Positions 9,184 through 19,835 of a stretch of 24,266 bases of DNA are shown piece by piece. Below the pieces are notes generated by a model, which did no database searches, was not told the origin of the DNA, and saw nothing but the letters and a program-made list of their open reading frames with translations. This DNA is from Pseudoneurospora amorphoporcata (lineage: Eukaryota > Ascomycota > Sordariomycetes > Sordariales > Sordariaceae), in the NCBI GenBank assembly GCA_033297205.1, contig MU859382.1, positions 1 through 24,266 on the forward strand, read 5' to 3'. Position numbers and translations under genes: made by a program. Position 1 is the first letter of the stretch; each line of letters opens with the position of its first letter.

Positions 9184-12100
9184 CTACATGTCAGCTTTAT
9201 CACTGAGAAGCGTAACAATAGCTTTATGTCTATTCGCTTTGGCCTACAACAGCGGTGTCCGTCCATACTCAGAGTCCTTAGAGCTAAGCTCCACCCCGTC
9301 TCGCGCGACCAGTAGCCTAACTACCGCATCGTGCCCCCTCTCTGCTGCATACGATAGTGGTGTGCGTTCGCGGTTGGACTTGGAGTTGGGGTCGACATCG
9401 TCCCTCATAAGCAGTAACTTGACTATAGCCTTGTGTCCAAACCGTGCGGCCCATGAAAGCGGCGTCCGTCCGTTTTTAGACTTTGAGTCAGAATTAACTC
9501 CCTTCTACTCAAGCAGTAACTTGACAATCGCCATATGGCCGTTCGATGCAGCCTATGATAACAGCGTCCGCTCATATTTAGAATCCTGAGAGTCAGGATC
9601 TACGTTGTCGTTCTCAAGTAACAACTTGGCTATTCCCTCATGCCCTCTCTCTGCCGCGTACGATAGCGGTGTTCGTCCATAGCTGGACTCCGAGTTAGGG
9701 TCAGCCCCACTCCTAAGCAGGGCTTTGACTATCGCTTCCTGCCCATTTTCTGCCGTATACCACAGCGGCATCTGTCCGTACTGAAAGCGCTCTAGGTTAG
9801 GGTCATCAGGGTCGTTTGCCATCAATAGCTCAACAATCCCTTCGTGCCCCCTTGCTCTCGCAAACCATAACAGCGTCCGTCCAAATTTTGACCTAGAGAC
9901 TAGATCAGTGCTGTCCTTCTCGAGCAGTATTTTCACTGCAGCCCTATGCCCTCTCTCTGCCGCCTACGAGAGAGGTGTCCGGCCAAATTCAAAATCCTTA
10001 GGGTTAGGATCGACTCCCGCCTTGTCGAGCAGGAGCTTGACGATCACGTCGTGCCCGTTCGCTACTGCCCACGACAGTGGCGTCCACCCATACTCGAAGT
10101 CCCTGAAATTAGGGTCGACCCTATTAGCCTACAGTAGCAGCTCGGCTATAGCCGCATATCCTTTCTCAACCGCTAATAATAATAGCGTGCGTCTATATTT
10201 GGATTGCGAATCCGGATCGACTATCGGCTTCCCCAGCAGCAGCCTTACTACAGCCACCTGCCCTCCTGCTACCGCATACCACAGCGGCGTCCATCCGAGC
10301 GCAGAATCCGTAGAGTCTGGATTGACGCCTTCATTCGCGAGGAACAGCGCAACCACCTCTTCATACCCTCGCTCTGCTGCATAGGATAGGGGCGTCCTCC
10401 CGTGCGTGTCCTTCAGATCGGGTTTATTTCCGTTTTTAAGTAACGCCACTATGCTGTCCCGCAGTCCAAAACATGCGGCAAGATGCACACCTGTCACTTG
10501 CCCCGGCACATCCTGACTGTAGCCACGGTAACGGTTAGCTTTAGCGGCAAGCATCGCCTAACTGGACCGAGAAACTTTGCTCTCCGTTTGAAGAAAGTCT
10601 AGAATTAATCGTTTCGTCTCGACGGGAGTACCGCGAGCATAATGTCCCTAGTTGCGAGATGCGTACTCATAGAGTTAATTAGACATTAGACTCTCCTCAA
10701 ACTCGACATCCGACTGGCAAGGCCCGACCTCAAAGATACTGAATGAGAGGTATGTTACGCAGATTTCCGCAATTTCGGCCATTGCATCTGGGAACCATTG
10801 CTTCTATGTTCGTTCGAAGTATTCCTGTGCCGTATAGTGCACTAACCGGATAATACCGCTTTCTTCGTTAACAGTGACTAGTCCAGCACACACCAAAACC
10901 ATATCTTCAATCTGCGTGAAATTGTCTTAGTCGAATTTCTCCTCATCGACTTCGACGGCAAGCGCATGCTGAAGTTCTAATATAGTCAGCGGCCTCTTGG
11001 CGCAGGTGATCCATGATAGAACCTGCTTGGCAAGTTCGACCTGACTAGGCGCCTGACCTTCAATGCGGCCTATTAAGTCCCTATACGCATCGTCGTACGC
11101 ATTGGAACCGGTGGGCAGGTTTCTTAGAACAGTGCGAACAGCCTTAGGAGACCGTTTCCCGGTCAATGAATACAGGTGAAGTTGTGCAAGTAAAAACCTG
11201 GCCAAGTTAGTACCAATCCGAAGGATATAGGAGGACGACATACATGCCGTCGACGGCGTCGGCGATTGCAGCTTTGATTTCTTCTTGCAGATCCAGGCTA
11301 TGTCTAACAAACGAAGGAAGTTGCGATATGCGGCTGTCAATATATCTCCGCACGTCCTGCTCACTGGCGCGGATCTCCAATAATATACTGTCTTTGAAAC
11401 ATCCGGCTATCTCCGGTACGAACCTCGAAATCGCGAAGAGGTTTAACTTACATTCCGCTTGCAGGTTGAAGAGCTCTGAGAGGAATATTGCTCGATATCC
11501 ACCGGTTTCTTGGCATTTATTAAGAGCGTCGACGATAATGAATACTTTCGAATACGTAGCTACTACGGATTAGAGAGTTTTAGAGATACTACTTAATGAC
11601 GGCCGTGTCCTTTTGCCTTTATAGCTATCGTAGAGCGATTTCACGTTTTGCGGCAAAAAGGGTCGACCTTGTGCTAGCTGCTTCAAGAGATTGGCGATTA
11701 GGTCTTCGGGCTTCTACTAATCTTTCCGTCGGAAGTCGCAGTAAAAGTAGGCAATGCCAACTGAGCCATCCTGTTGATAGTTGCCGTAAAGGTAGTCAAC
11801 TACGATGGACGTAAGAATCGTCTTCCCCGCTCCGGGAATCCCGGGGTAGAACAATGTCTAATTATCTACCTTCATCCACTCCTTGAACTCGTCAGAGTCA
11901 AGCAGCCATTGGCCGGTACCCTCTTGTCTCCGGGAGATACAATCGATCTACTGCAAAGCGTAATCGATCGGCGTCAACCAGTCAAGAATAACTTGGTTGT
12001 CTCGGTTGACCTGCCCCCTATACAACTCTCTAATTATCTTGCTGCTTGTGGTTAGTTGCTTTGGAATTCGTCGGTTTGGGCTCTGAAGCTAGAAGATTGC

Positions 12101-12516
12101 AAATACCTGCAGTCCGTATTCAATGCCATTTGCAGTAGCGACATCTCAGATTGGATTGTAGAAATGTGCTTTTCCACATCTTTCTCGGTAAATGGCCATT
12201 TAAGAGTGAAAAGTGCTTTCTCTAAGCCTTTCGTTGGCTCCAGCTTTGCCTTGATAGCCTCCAAAGCAACCCTCAACCGATATAAGGATTTATCTGGGAC
12301 CTCGAGAGGTTTGAGCTTCTCCGCCCACATCGGTGTTTCGTCCTCATTGTCAGTAAAGTGTTGGAATTGAAGGAGGACAAACTCGCATGCGAGAATCTGT
12401 TCTGAAAGTCGCTTCCGCTCTTTTAATGCGCCCTTTGCTGTAATAATATACCTTAAGACGTCGGAGGAAACCTGGATAAGGGTAGCGATGCTACAAACTA
12501 CGCTAAGCGGGTCCAT
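9184..12516 (-). pseudogene. NACHT-ankyrin NLR receptor, inactivated by RIP-type nonsense mutations
   Basis: The start is ATG 12514-12516 (MDPLSVVCSIATLIQ), the hallmark N-terminal domain of fungal STAND proteins. Exon 1 is 12516-12107. Intron 1 is 12106-12045 (GTATTT..CTAAC..AG). Exon 2 is 12044-11244, with the NACHT Walker A GIPGAGKT near 11840, FYCDFR near 11735 and a Walker B region VFIIVDALNKC near 11535. Intron 2 is 11243-11198 (GTATGT..TACTAAC..CAG). Exon 3 has ARFLLAQLHL-type helices, AKQVLSWITCAKRPLT, LVHYTAQEYFER and about ten ankyrin repeats (GRTPLSYAAERGHE.VVKLLL), to TAG 9184-9186. Spliced length is 3225 nt. Both introns restore the frame exactly and no indel is needed. Fifteen internal stops occur: 11948, 11858, 11717, 11714, 11570, 10927, 10804, 10675, 10648, 10558, 10129, 9964, 9553, 9505 and 9244 (lowest base of each). 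All are TAG or TAA. In Walker B the usual DE/C pattern reads NK, fitting G to A changes. Confidence 0.9.
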
Positions 12517-13059
12517 TTCGGATATATCAAAGGCAGTAATAGTCAAGGCAACAATGTACAGCTAAACTGGAAAATAATGTTTTCTAGTATGCTAATATAT
12601 TTCTTAAAGTAAATGGAATATATCCGTCCCAGATCTGGTCGCTGGCTCAACAGTTGTGCCGCAATCATTGTCGCCAAAGCGACGCTCATTGCAACGATAT
12701 TTCTGCCCCGAGCAAAGCCTGACAGGGCTAGATTTGAAAATTGGTATACTACGACACAGCCGCAATCCATTTACCACGTTGGCGGGTATGCATAGAACTA
12801 CGCCTCACTAGGCCTGGCCACTGATATCTTGCCTTTGGTATGAGACTGGTCGGCCAACTGAGGGCATATAAGCACGATAAATATGGGGCCAAGTAGGCTG
12901 TGGGGCATCTCCGCGCCAACCGCTATGGGTGGCTCGAGGCTCTGTCTGCCAACTGGATTATCGAATCGCCAGGGATGGCCAGTACTTTTTGATTATGCAA
13001 TGTACACTAGATGTCTAGCCTCGCCAGGGTATAGAGCCGCATTCACGTAGGAAACCCTT
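12517..13059. other. Upstream region of the NACHT-ANK gene, no recognised gene
   Basis: The near part presumably held the promoter of the minus-strand receptor gene, but no TATA box or other element stands out. Around 12885-12975 the plus strand can be read as HLRANRYGWLEALSANWII, recalling the KYLYWLEALSL motif of NLRs at 140-175. This is too short to call a gene. Confidence 0.35.
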
Positions 13060-13935
13060 TGTAACACCTCGTACAATAACCGCAGCCACGCTCGCACACT
13101 CACGGCGAATAACCAAAAGACAAGCTCGCATAGATTTCCAAACATGGTGGGAAGAGAACCGACCAGAAGCATCTGTCGACTACCGGCTTAATGCCTCCGT
13201 CAAACCTAGGTACCGAGGAGCTAAAAGAATTAGGCCGCCGTTCCTTACACCACCTTTTAGGGGCTAGGACTGGGCATGGCGACTTCAAAGATTACCATGA
13301 ACGTTTCGGGCAAGAGGACGCCCTCTTGACATGCTCTTGCGGGAAATGGAAGACACCTGTCCACCCATTCCACTGCAGAAAGGTATATTCAATATCACCA
13401 AATCTCTCCCTTAAATTAGGGATCCTCTGGCGATTATACATAGCTAGGATCCAGGCATCACACTTCTTCTCCTGGGCCTGCACTAAGAAGGCCTGGCACT
13501 AGACACTCTGGCAGAAACACATTGAGAAAGGCGGCATAGCGGACAATCTAACCCGCTTCCTTCAGGAAGAGGGCGTAGAAGTCGGCCCAGATCACGAAAT
13601 ACAAACAGTCGCAGCGGACTTGGACTACCGAATTCGTCGTGCAAGGCGTTAGGCGCTCTGCCCTACACGGATAGCTCCCCTTTCATAACTAACTTACTCG
13701 TTTGGCTTATTCGTTTTGGCTTAGTCTCATTCTCTCATTATTTCATTGTCCCGTTTGGCTTCCCACAGACTAGATCCTGCCCGCAAAGGGCCTATATATA
13801 GACTTTCTTCAGAGTTGGGCCGCGTTTAACGCGATGGCAAACACTTGCCAGGACGACTAAAGGTCGTAATTTGCCCTCGAATCCACGGGCTTGGCGGATT
13901 TTCTAGTAGGCTGCAAGGCCTGTGTGTTACGAACT
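13060..13935 (+). mobile_element. 3' end of a second LINE (ORF2 C-terminus and 3' UTR)
   Basis: The frame first reads TKRQARIDFQTWWEENRP (about 13115). It then shifts by one base near 13210 to read RRSLHHLLGARTGHGDFKDY and the Cys/His motif CSCGKWKTPVHPFHCR (about 13340-13385). This is the C-terminal zinc-binding region typical of Tad-like ORF2, as I recall the family. A TAG at 13501 interrupts it, and the frame ends with LDYRIRRARR and TAG at about 13650. The following 280 bp (to a CTGCAAGGCCTGTGTGTTACG-like end near 13930) has no gene and fits a LINE 3' UTR. It is the part the 2600-6637 copy lacks, but it is a separate fragment. Confidence 0.65.
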
Positions 13936-14020
13936 TGAACGATGTCACAAGTCAACCAAGCCACCGGGCCTGACTAGCCACAAGAGACGGGGTTGGTGTA
14001 ACCCAACGGCTTACATAGTA

Positions 14021-14080
14021 GGCAGCGCTCACGAACGATCGGCGTGCTCACCACCGTAAGCAGCGCTCACCATCGTGAGC
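14021..14080. repeat. Cluster of GTGAGC/GCTCAC motifs
   Basis: Within 60 bp the hexamer GCTCAC occurs three times and GTGAGC once, in direct and inverted order, ending just before the LTR boundary. A similar but longer cluster lies at 20528-20640. They may be subterminal repeats of a transposon family. Confidence 0.55.
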
Positions 14081-14089
14081 AGGCCAAAA

Positions 14090-14395
14090 TGTAACGAACC
14101 GTTACAAGCACAGGAGTATTATCGCTAGGATAGAACAATAGTATAACGGAGTAGTAGCCAAAAGGTACTAGTGGGGTAAGATATCTATTGCTTGCTGAAG
14201 AACCCTAATAACGAAAGCCGGGAGGCCTTCTTATATACTAGTCTTCAACCCTATCCCATGGTCCCGTAAACCCGGGACCCGGGACCGTCCCGTAGCCCCG
14301 TAAACTCGGGACACCGGGACCGTTATCTAATCCGTAGTCCCGTAGGTTCGGGACCCCGGGTCCTATCTAATTGGTCCGTTGATTGGATCGTAATA
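14090..14395 (-). mobile_element. Probable solo LTR
   Basis: On the minus strand it starts TATTACGATCCAATCAA (a TG to TA variant of the 2059 start) and ends CGGTTCGTTACA. Inside are repeated GTCCCG/CGGGAC motifs (14260-14365), a TATA box TATATAAG (14237-14230) followed by AAGGCC, and TTCTTCAGCAAGCAATAG, the presumed transcript start region. The whole order matches 22378-22600 on the other strand. Flanks CAAAA (14085-14089) and TAAGA (14396-14400) could be a decayed 5-bp target duplication. No internal retrotransposon region adjoins it. Confidence 0.6.
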
Positions 14396-16030
14396 TAAGA
14401 CAAGGTGATCACTCTACAATATAGAGGATCCAAGAGTATAAGACAGACAAGATCTTCTCATCTTTAGACTCTAGATAGCTCTGCAGTAGACAATTTCACT
14501 TTCAACCTTGTAACTACAGTCACCAGCGACTGTAGTTGTGCACCCTTTGGCTGTACCGAACTGCATTTGATAGTATTCCTACCTTCAGCTATCCCATTTA
14601 GGCAGACCAGACCTGCCGTTCGTTATATTGTGGGGATAATGTACGCTAGGACTTACCGCAGTGGTACGTCTTATGCCCCTAGGGAGGCGGAAGTAGACGT
14701 TACCTAAATATACACATACACACACACACACCTCGTACAATAACCAATATCTAGGATAAAAAAGAGAAGCTGTGTTGGATTTAAAGCCAAGATGTGCAAG
14801 GGCACAGTATAGTTGGGTCGAAGGCAAAGCTAAGATTTCATCTGTAATAGAAGATTTTAGGTGAGGAGAAAAGAAGAGAGAATCTAGATATATGTGTGCG
14901 AAGCCGGTCTCAAATACCCTGTCGCACGAGCGACCCCGGGACCCACTCACCGGTCGCTGTCCACTAATCCATTCCACTAATCCATTCACTCGCATCTCCT
15001 TCACTTGCAGGGCGAACTATGACAACAGTCCTCCCACAGGGTTTAGCGGGCATGGCGGCATGGCTGGGACGGCGCCGTCACAAGATGGGCATCTAGGTCG
15101 AAGTCCAGCGAAGTTTAGAAGTGGAAAGGTAAGGAAATTGAACAGTAGAGAGAACCTTAACGGGCTGGAGGTCCTGCAGTGTTTATTTTTGGGATTGTAA
15201 TAGTGACCTTGTGGAGGCGGAATTTGGGTACCTCGCTGTTCCTGCGAACCTATTACGAGAACGGGCAGCTGTCTCCTTCCCCTCACCCACGGAGAATCTC
15301 TCCATTGGGAGAAATCTTAACGAATCTCACGCTTCGATTTTAGAAGTCGCGGAGTTTTACCAGATGGAGTTAATAGCAAAGATGACCGTTAGGGTAACAC
15401 TAGGTACCATTTATACCTCTACGAATATAGAATGATTGGATGGCCTGCCGAGCCATGGATAGCTTCGATTACGCACAGCCCAGCTTGGCTATGGAACCAC
15501 TATAGCTCCATTGCCCAACGCGATTACGTAATATGCTCCGATACCAGTGAGTCAACTTTGTTCTGGTTTGCTTGGCGCAATGCACTTCATCGCCAGTAAC
15601 ATCAAAGCTGACAATGTTATACCGCAGTGTCACTAAATGTGACAAGGGCAGTGATCTGAGCTTGGAACAATGGTTCAATTCCGTTAATAAACTACTTTGG
15701 TCTCGAAGGCCTTGTTGATTCCTTTCGAGCCTTCTTTTAGAGGGGATCTCCCAAGCCTTTTTATGCCAACGCCTCCCTTCCTTCTGATCGGCACGTACAT
15801 CGTTCTGTCGGCCTGATCCGGCCGTAAGGCGCCCGTCTAGTGGTGTGCACAGCTGTGCTTATATGTGGATCCTTCCCGGGTATCTTCCTCCGGTCTCCTT
15901 CTTCCGTTGGCGCCGGTGCCGCCCTATCGACTTGGGCTGGTCTTGTACCGACAGGGTTCCCCTCCCTGCCTTGGCCGGCGTACAGGGATATAGACCGGCC
16001 GTTGCACCGTTGGCTGGAATGTGCTGGGGT
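14396..16030. other. Long intergenic stretch without a recognised gene
   Basis: Open frames here are short and unlike known proteins. Visible structure: a perfect 10-bp inverted repeat AACTACAGTC/GACTGTAGTT (14512-14521 and 14528-14537), an AC microsatellite (14711-14732), and a TGTCAC/GTGACA hairpin near 15630. The frame at 15211-15435 (74 codons, containing FPSPTENLSIGRNLNES) has no assignable family. This probably contains decayed transposon sequence plus the distal upstream region of the gene at 16483. Confidence 0.4.
14711..14732. repeat. AC dinucleotide microsatellite
   Basis: A run of about ten AC units with one T interruption. On the opposite strand it creates a run of alternating Val and Cys codons in an otherwise unremarkable open frame, which is a reason to distrust that frame. 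Confidence 0.9.
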
Positions 16031-16207
16031 CGTGAGGGGATTCCGGGTAAGTCGTGCCGTCGGCTGAACAGACTACCGAGTATGGCCTGGTGGCCTGAGG
16101 CCTCCAGCCGTGTTGCAAGGCTTGGGTTTAACAAGGGTCAGCCGTGCGGCTCTGGGAGCCTTGGGGTGTTGTACGGGGTTAGGGTCGAATGTCCGTATGA
16201 CACTAAA
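16031..16207 (+). repeat. Dispersed repeat, copy B
   Basis: Diverged copy of 1780-1946 in the same orientation. It retains GGGTAAGTCGTGCC, GGCCTGAGGCCTCCA and the terminal AATGTCCGTATGACAC. A 138-codon frame covers 15845-16261, but it is not shared with copy A and does not resemble a known protein, so I do not call a gene. Confidence 0.55.
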
Positions 16208-16324
16208 CCACAAAGCCAATTCGTGAAACGCTCAGCAACCGCGTACAATTGGCCAGCCTGACTGGGCGCCAATTACGTAACTTTGACGAAGTTAGTAATC
16301 CTTGTTTGTGCCTCTAGTGTATGG

Positions 16325-16369
16325 CGGTCTCCGACTAGGTATGTAGCCACTTCTACCTAGTCCAGACCG
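16325..16369. promoter_or_regulatory. Strong stem-loop upstream of the SesB-like/NB-ARC/TPR gene
   Basis: A 9-bp perfect stem GACTAGGTA/TACCTAGTC (16333-16341 and 16354-16362) is extended by CGGTCT/AGACCG (16325-16330 and 16364-16369) across a small bulge. It lies about 115 bp before the start codon, so it could be in the promoter or the 5' UTR. Function is unknown; it could also be a remnant of a small foldback element. Confidence 0.45.
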
Positions 16370-16482
16370 TCCCAATATATTATGAACCGATCTAATAACA
16401 TTGTATTCCATCTCGGACGTAGAACTCACCCACTCTTGCAGAACAATAGACGATAACCGAGCAACATCTATAGCTTCCAGAA

Positions 16483-19400
16483 ATGGTAAGTCAAGGCAGA
16501 AGGTCCTTTCGCATAGCCATGTCCTAACATAGTACGCTAGGTCCGGAACGTTACCTCAAATGACACAGGCCTTAAGGTTCTATATCAGCCCAAGGACAAA
16601 TCGTCGGCCAAATTGGAGTATGGTAGTTCCCCGCTAGATCTTGAATCAGTACTAAACTGTAGTGCAGCATTGTCGCCGTCCACGGCATAGGCGCTCATCC
16701 GGATCATACGTGGAGCGAGGACATCGCCCCCCAAAAAAGCGACCCCTCAGAACAGGACACCAAAGAACGCAGCTCGTGCTATGTCAACTGGCTCGCAGAT
16801 CCGACAATGCTACCTTCGGCGTTACCGAAGGCACGGATCATGCGATATGGATACATGTCGAAGTGGTTTGGAACAGATGCGACCCAAACCAACGTTAATA
16901 TCGTGGCGCCCAAACTCCTTATGGAACTGAAATTGGAACGAAAACTTGGAGGAGAGGTTCGAATTCCTGCGCCTTAGGCTGTATCAACAGAGCTAACGAA
17001 TGCTAAAGGGTCCGCCTAGTGACATGGAAAAACGACCACTACTATTCATCGCTCATTGCTTTGGCGGGCTCGTAGTTATGCAGGTAACGGTTTTCCCTTT
17101 GGTCGCTTAGTTGTTTATTGTATCCTTAGCTAAGCGGTCTTGAAATATCCCTAGGCACTTCTGGAGGCTGCTCGGAATCCGAAAGATTGGCCCGGCATAT
17201 ACAATGCTGTCATCGGCATCGTCTTTTTCGGAACACCTTTCCGAGGCGCGGAACAAATCGGTCAGACGGAGATGATAATGGCTGCGCAATCGAAGTACAG
17301 TGACGAGGTTTATGAGGAGGTCTGCGTATAACGAAACCGAACGACGAGTTGCTGAAGAAATTGGTGCACGATTTTGTGAAGGAGCGAGCAAAGTCTCGGC
17401 ACGAGGCCCAGATACTTGTAACTTGCTTCTTCGAGCTGAAACCGACCAACCTAATGGCTATACTACCTCTAGAGAAGGAGGACAAGGAGGACAAGGGGAG
17501 AAAGAATGGGAAGAAGGTAAGTCTTGTACTCGGGTAAATGCACAAGAAACTGACATGAGGCCCAGACTTTCAGGGTTGACGAGAGCTCGGGAACGCTTGA
17601 CGGAGCAACCAAGTATGGCCTGGAGCGGGATCATTTTATGATGAATAAGTTCGGCAAGCGTTGTTCGGAATATCGACTGGTAGAAAAGGTGATCAAGGAG
17701 ATGCATGAGGCCGCACCAAAGTTGCTTAACGCTCGATCTCTCATGAGTTAGTTCTTATGGAACCTATCTTTCTTTGGGCGCTCTCCTAATCTAATACGTG
17801 CGTGTTAGACTACGGCCACTCCCGTAACTTATATCAGGGCGTACCCGCGTCAAATAATTTTGTTCCCAGACCATCCGATACCGCCGAAATGGAGCGTTGC
17901 CTCCTTCCGCATTCTCCGCAGAATCAACAACGTAAGATATTCGTGCTTTACGGACTCGGTGGCATAGGAAAGACACAGCTAGCTGCCGACTTTGCTCGAC
18001 GCCACCAGGATAAGTTCAAACCGGTTTTCTGGCTAGACGGCAAGTCGGAGGATCGGCTGAGGCAAAGTCTTGCCGGGTGCATAAGCAGGATACCGGAAGA
18101 CCAGATTCCCGATAGAAACAGGAATCTTACCCTGGATAGTGAGGACAATCTCAACGTCGTGGTTGCGGACGTATTAGGCTGGCTTGCGCGACCGGACAAC
18201 GTTAATTGGCTGCTTGTCTTCGACAATGTCGACCAAAGCAACGAGCAAGGCGGGGCGAAAGGCACATACGATGTTCGGCAATACCTTCCGGGCGATCACG
18301 GTTCAGTACTGATCACTACGCGATTATCACGGCTGGGACGACTCGGCGACTCGAAAGAATTAAAAAAAGTAGACGAAGAACTTAGCAAGGCTATTTTCAA
18401 GCAATGGTATAGGCAAGAACTAGGTAAGCGTTTAACTCTTTCCTCTTTCCGTCTCGGCCCGAAACTAACAAGTAGTAGTTATAGATGAGGCTGGGACCGA
18501 ACTGCTCCGCCTGCTTGACGGCCTCCCACTTGCGCTAGCACAAGCTGCGGCATATATCCGTGAGACCGGGAGCAATACTACGCAATACGTTCGGCTCTAT
18601 AAGCAACAGTGGGACGATCTGATGAAGTCTAGCAGCAAGTCTGGCTCGCCACTGTTGGATTACGACAAAGAAATCCGGACCACGTGGACGATATCGTTCA
18701 AAGCGATTGAGGCGAAGAACGAGAACGCTGGGAATCTGCTACGGCTCTGGGCTTTTCTCGATAACAGAGACCTGTGGCACAATCTACTGCAAGTGGCTAG
18801 AGATGGTGGTGAGCAGTGGCCCGGATGGCTCCGCGATATAGCGTGCGAGGTTAGGTTCTTGGACGTAGCGGGACTGCTGTTCCGCTACTCTATGATCGAG
18901 GCCCGAGAGTCCGAAGAAAGTAACTATAGCATGCATCCGGTGGTGCACAGATGGATAGCGCACATGCAGGATGACGCCGGGAAAAGGGTGTTTCTACGGC
19001 TAGCAGTAATGTTAATAGGGTTCTCAGTACCCGCCGATACGATTGAGAGTTATTGGGTACTCCGGAGACGGCTTCTCTCTCATGCGGAGAGGTGCTCATG
19101 GTGGATGGGGGAATTAAAGGGGGAAGAGGGGAACTTTAAAGATATTATTATCGGTCATGCAATCCATTGCTTAGGCCTTCTCTACGCGGATCAGGGCCGG
19201 CTGAAGGAGGCCGAGGCGATGTATCAGCGGGCGCTAGAAGGCTACGAGAAGGCGCTCGGACCGGATCATACGTCGACTCTCAATACAGTTAACAACTTAG
19301 GCATTCTCTACAAGAATCAGGGCCGGCTAAAAGAGGCCGAGGCGATGTATCAGCGGGCGCTAGAAGGCAAGGAGAAGGCGCTCGGACCGGATCATACGTC

Positions 19401-19835
19401 GACTCTTGATACAGTTAACAACTTAGGCAACCTCTACTCAGATCAGGGCCGGCTAAAGGAGGCTGAAACGATGTATCAGCGAGCGCTGTCTGGTTACTCA
19501 GCAGCCTTGGGCTCGTCCCACGCGAAATCTCTCCTTGTCGTAAAGAATATAGCATCTTTACAACTTGCAAAAGGTAACCTCTCCCTACAAGAACTAATAG
19601 TTAAGTTTGCTAATATTTACAACTAGGTTCATCATTAGAAATCGAATCCTCCTTCAATTCTTCTTCAGCAGATGAAATTACCTCCACGATAGTTGAAGCT
19701 CCGCTTCAATTAGGTTCATCAGCCGCAACTAAGACGTCGTTGAAGAGGAGGCGCTCAAAAATTGAGAATAACTTACGAGATAAGATACGCAGAACCCCCA
19801 CGAGAACTACGCCATCTGAATCGACGGAAGGCTGA
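16483..19835 (+). CDS. SesB-like hydrolase / NB-ARC / TPR NLR receptor, nine exons, one apparent 1-nt deletion
   Basis: Exons: 16483-16485, 16541-16617, 16668-16956, 17009-17083, 17155-17516, 17566-17746, 17809-18423, 18485-19573, 19627-19835. All eight introns are GT..AG, 49-71 nt, most with a CTAAC/CTAAT-like branch site. Domains: an alpha/beta-hydrolase (IVAVHGIGAHPDHTW at 16669 on; nucleophile elbow AHCFGG at 17051-17068; GIVFFGTPFRGA near 17215; RDHFMMNKFG near 17625). NB-ARC follows, with P-loop GLGGIGKT (17952-17975), Walker B LLVFDNVD (18210-18233), GSVLITTR (about 18300) and GLPLA (18520-18534). Then come helical repeats, three TPRs (19156-19533), and a Ser/Thr-rich basic tail with KRRRSK. 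Such proteins are cytosolic switch receptors in which TPRs sense and the N-terminal enzyme acts. The frame breaks once at 17320-17324 (stop TAA 17329-17331); a missing base between GTC and TGC would explain it. Exon lengths sum to 2900 nt, one short of 967 codons. Decay or an assembly error are both possible. Confidence 0.82.
19156..19533 (+). repeat. Three tandem 126-bp TPR units
   Basis: Units start at 19156, 19282 and 19408 (42 residues each: NNLG.LY..QGRLKEAEAMYQRALEG.EKALGPDHTSTL). Units one and two are nearly identical in DNA. The third diverges after ALSGYSAALGSSH. Same unit length and sequence type as in the relic at 8558-8757. Confidence 0.95.

Noticed and set aside
9188..10384. Plus-strand frames of 133 and 158 codons across the ankyrin region
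   Set aside because: They are the antisense of the minus-strand ankyrin repeats; their apparent periodicity only mirrors the repeats.
14585..15004. Minus-strand 139-codon frame
   Set aside because: It includes a Val-Cys run generated by the AC microsatellite and nothing recognisable; treated as chance.
15845..16261. 138-codon plus-strand frame in the dispersed repeat
   Set aside because: Not preserved in the other copy at 1780-1946, where the equivalent frame is broken, and no known motif is present.
16950..16970. GGTTCGAATTC resembling a tRNA B box
   Set aside because: It lies at an intron start inside the NLR gene, with no A box or cloverleaf around it.
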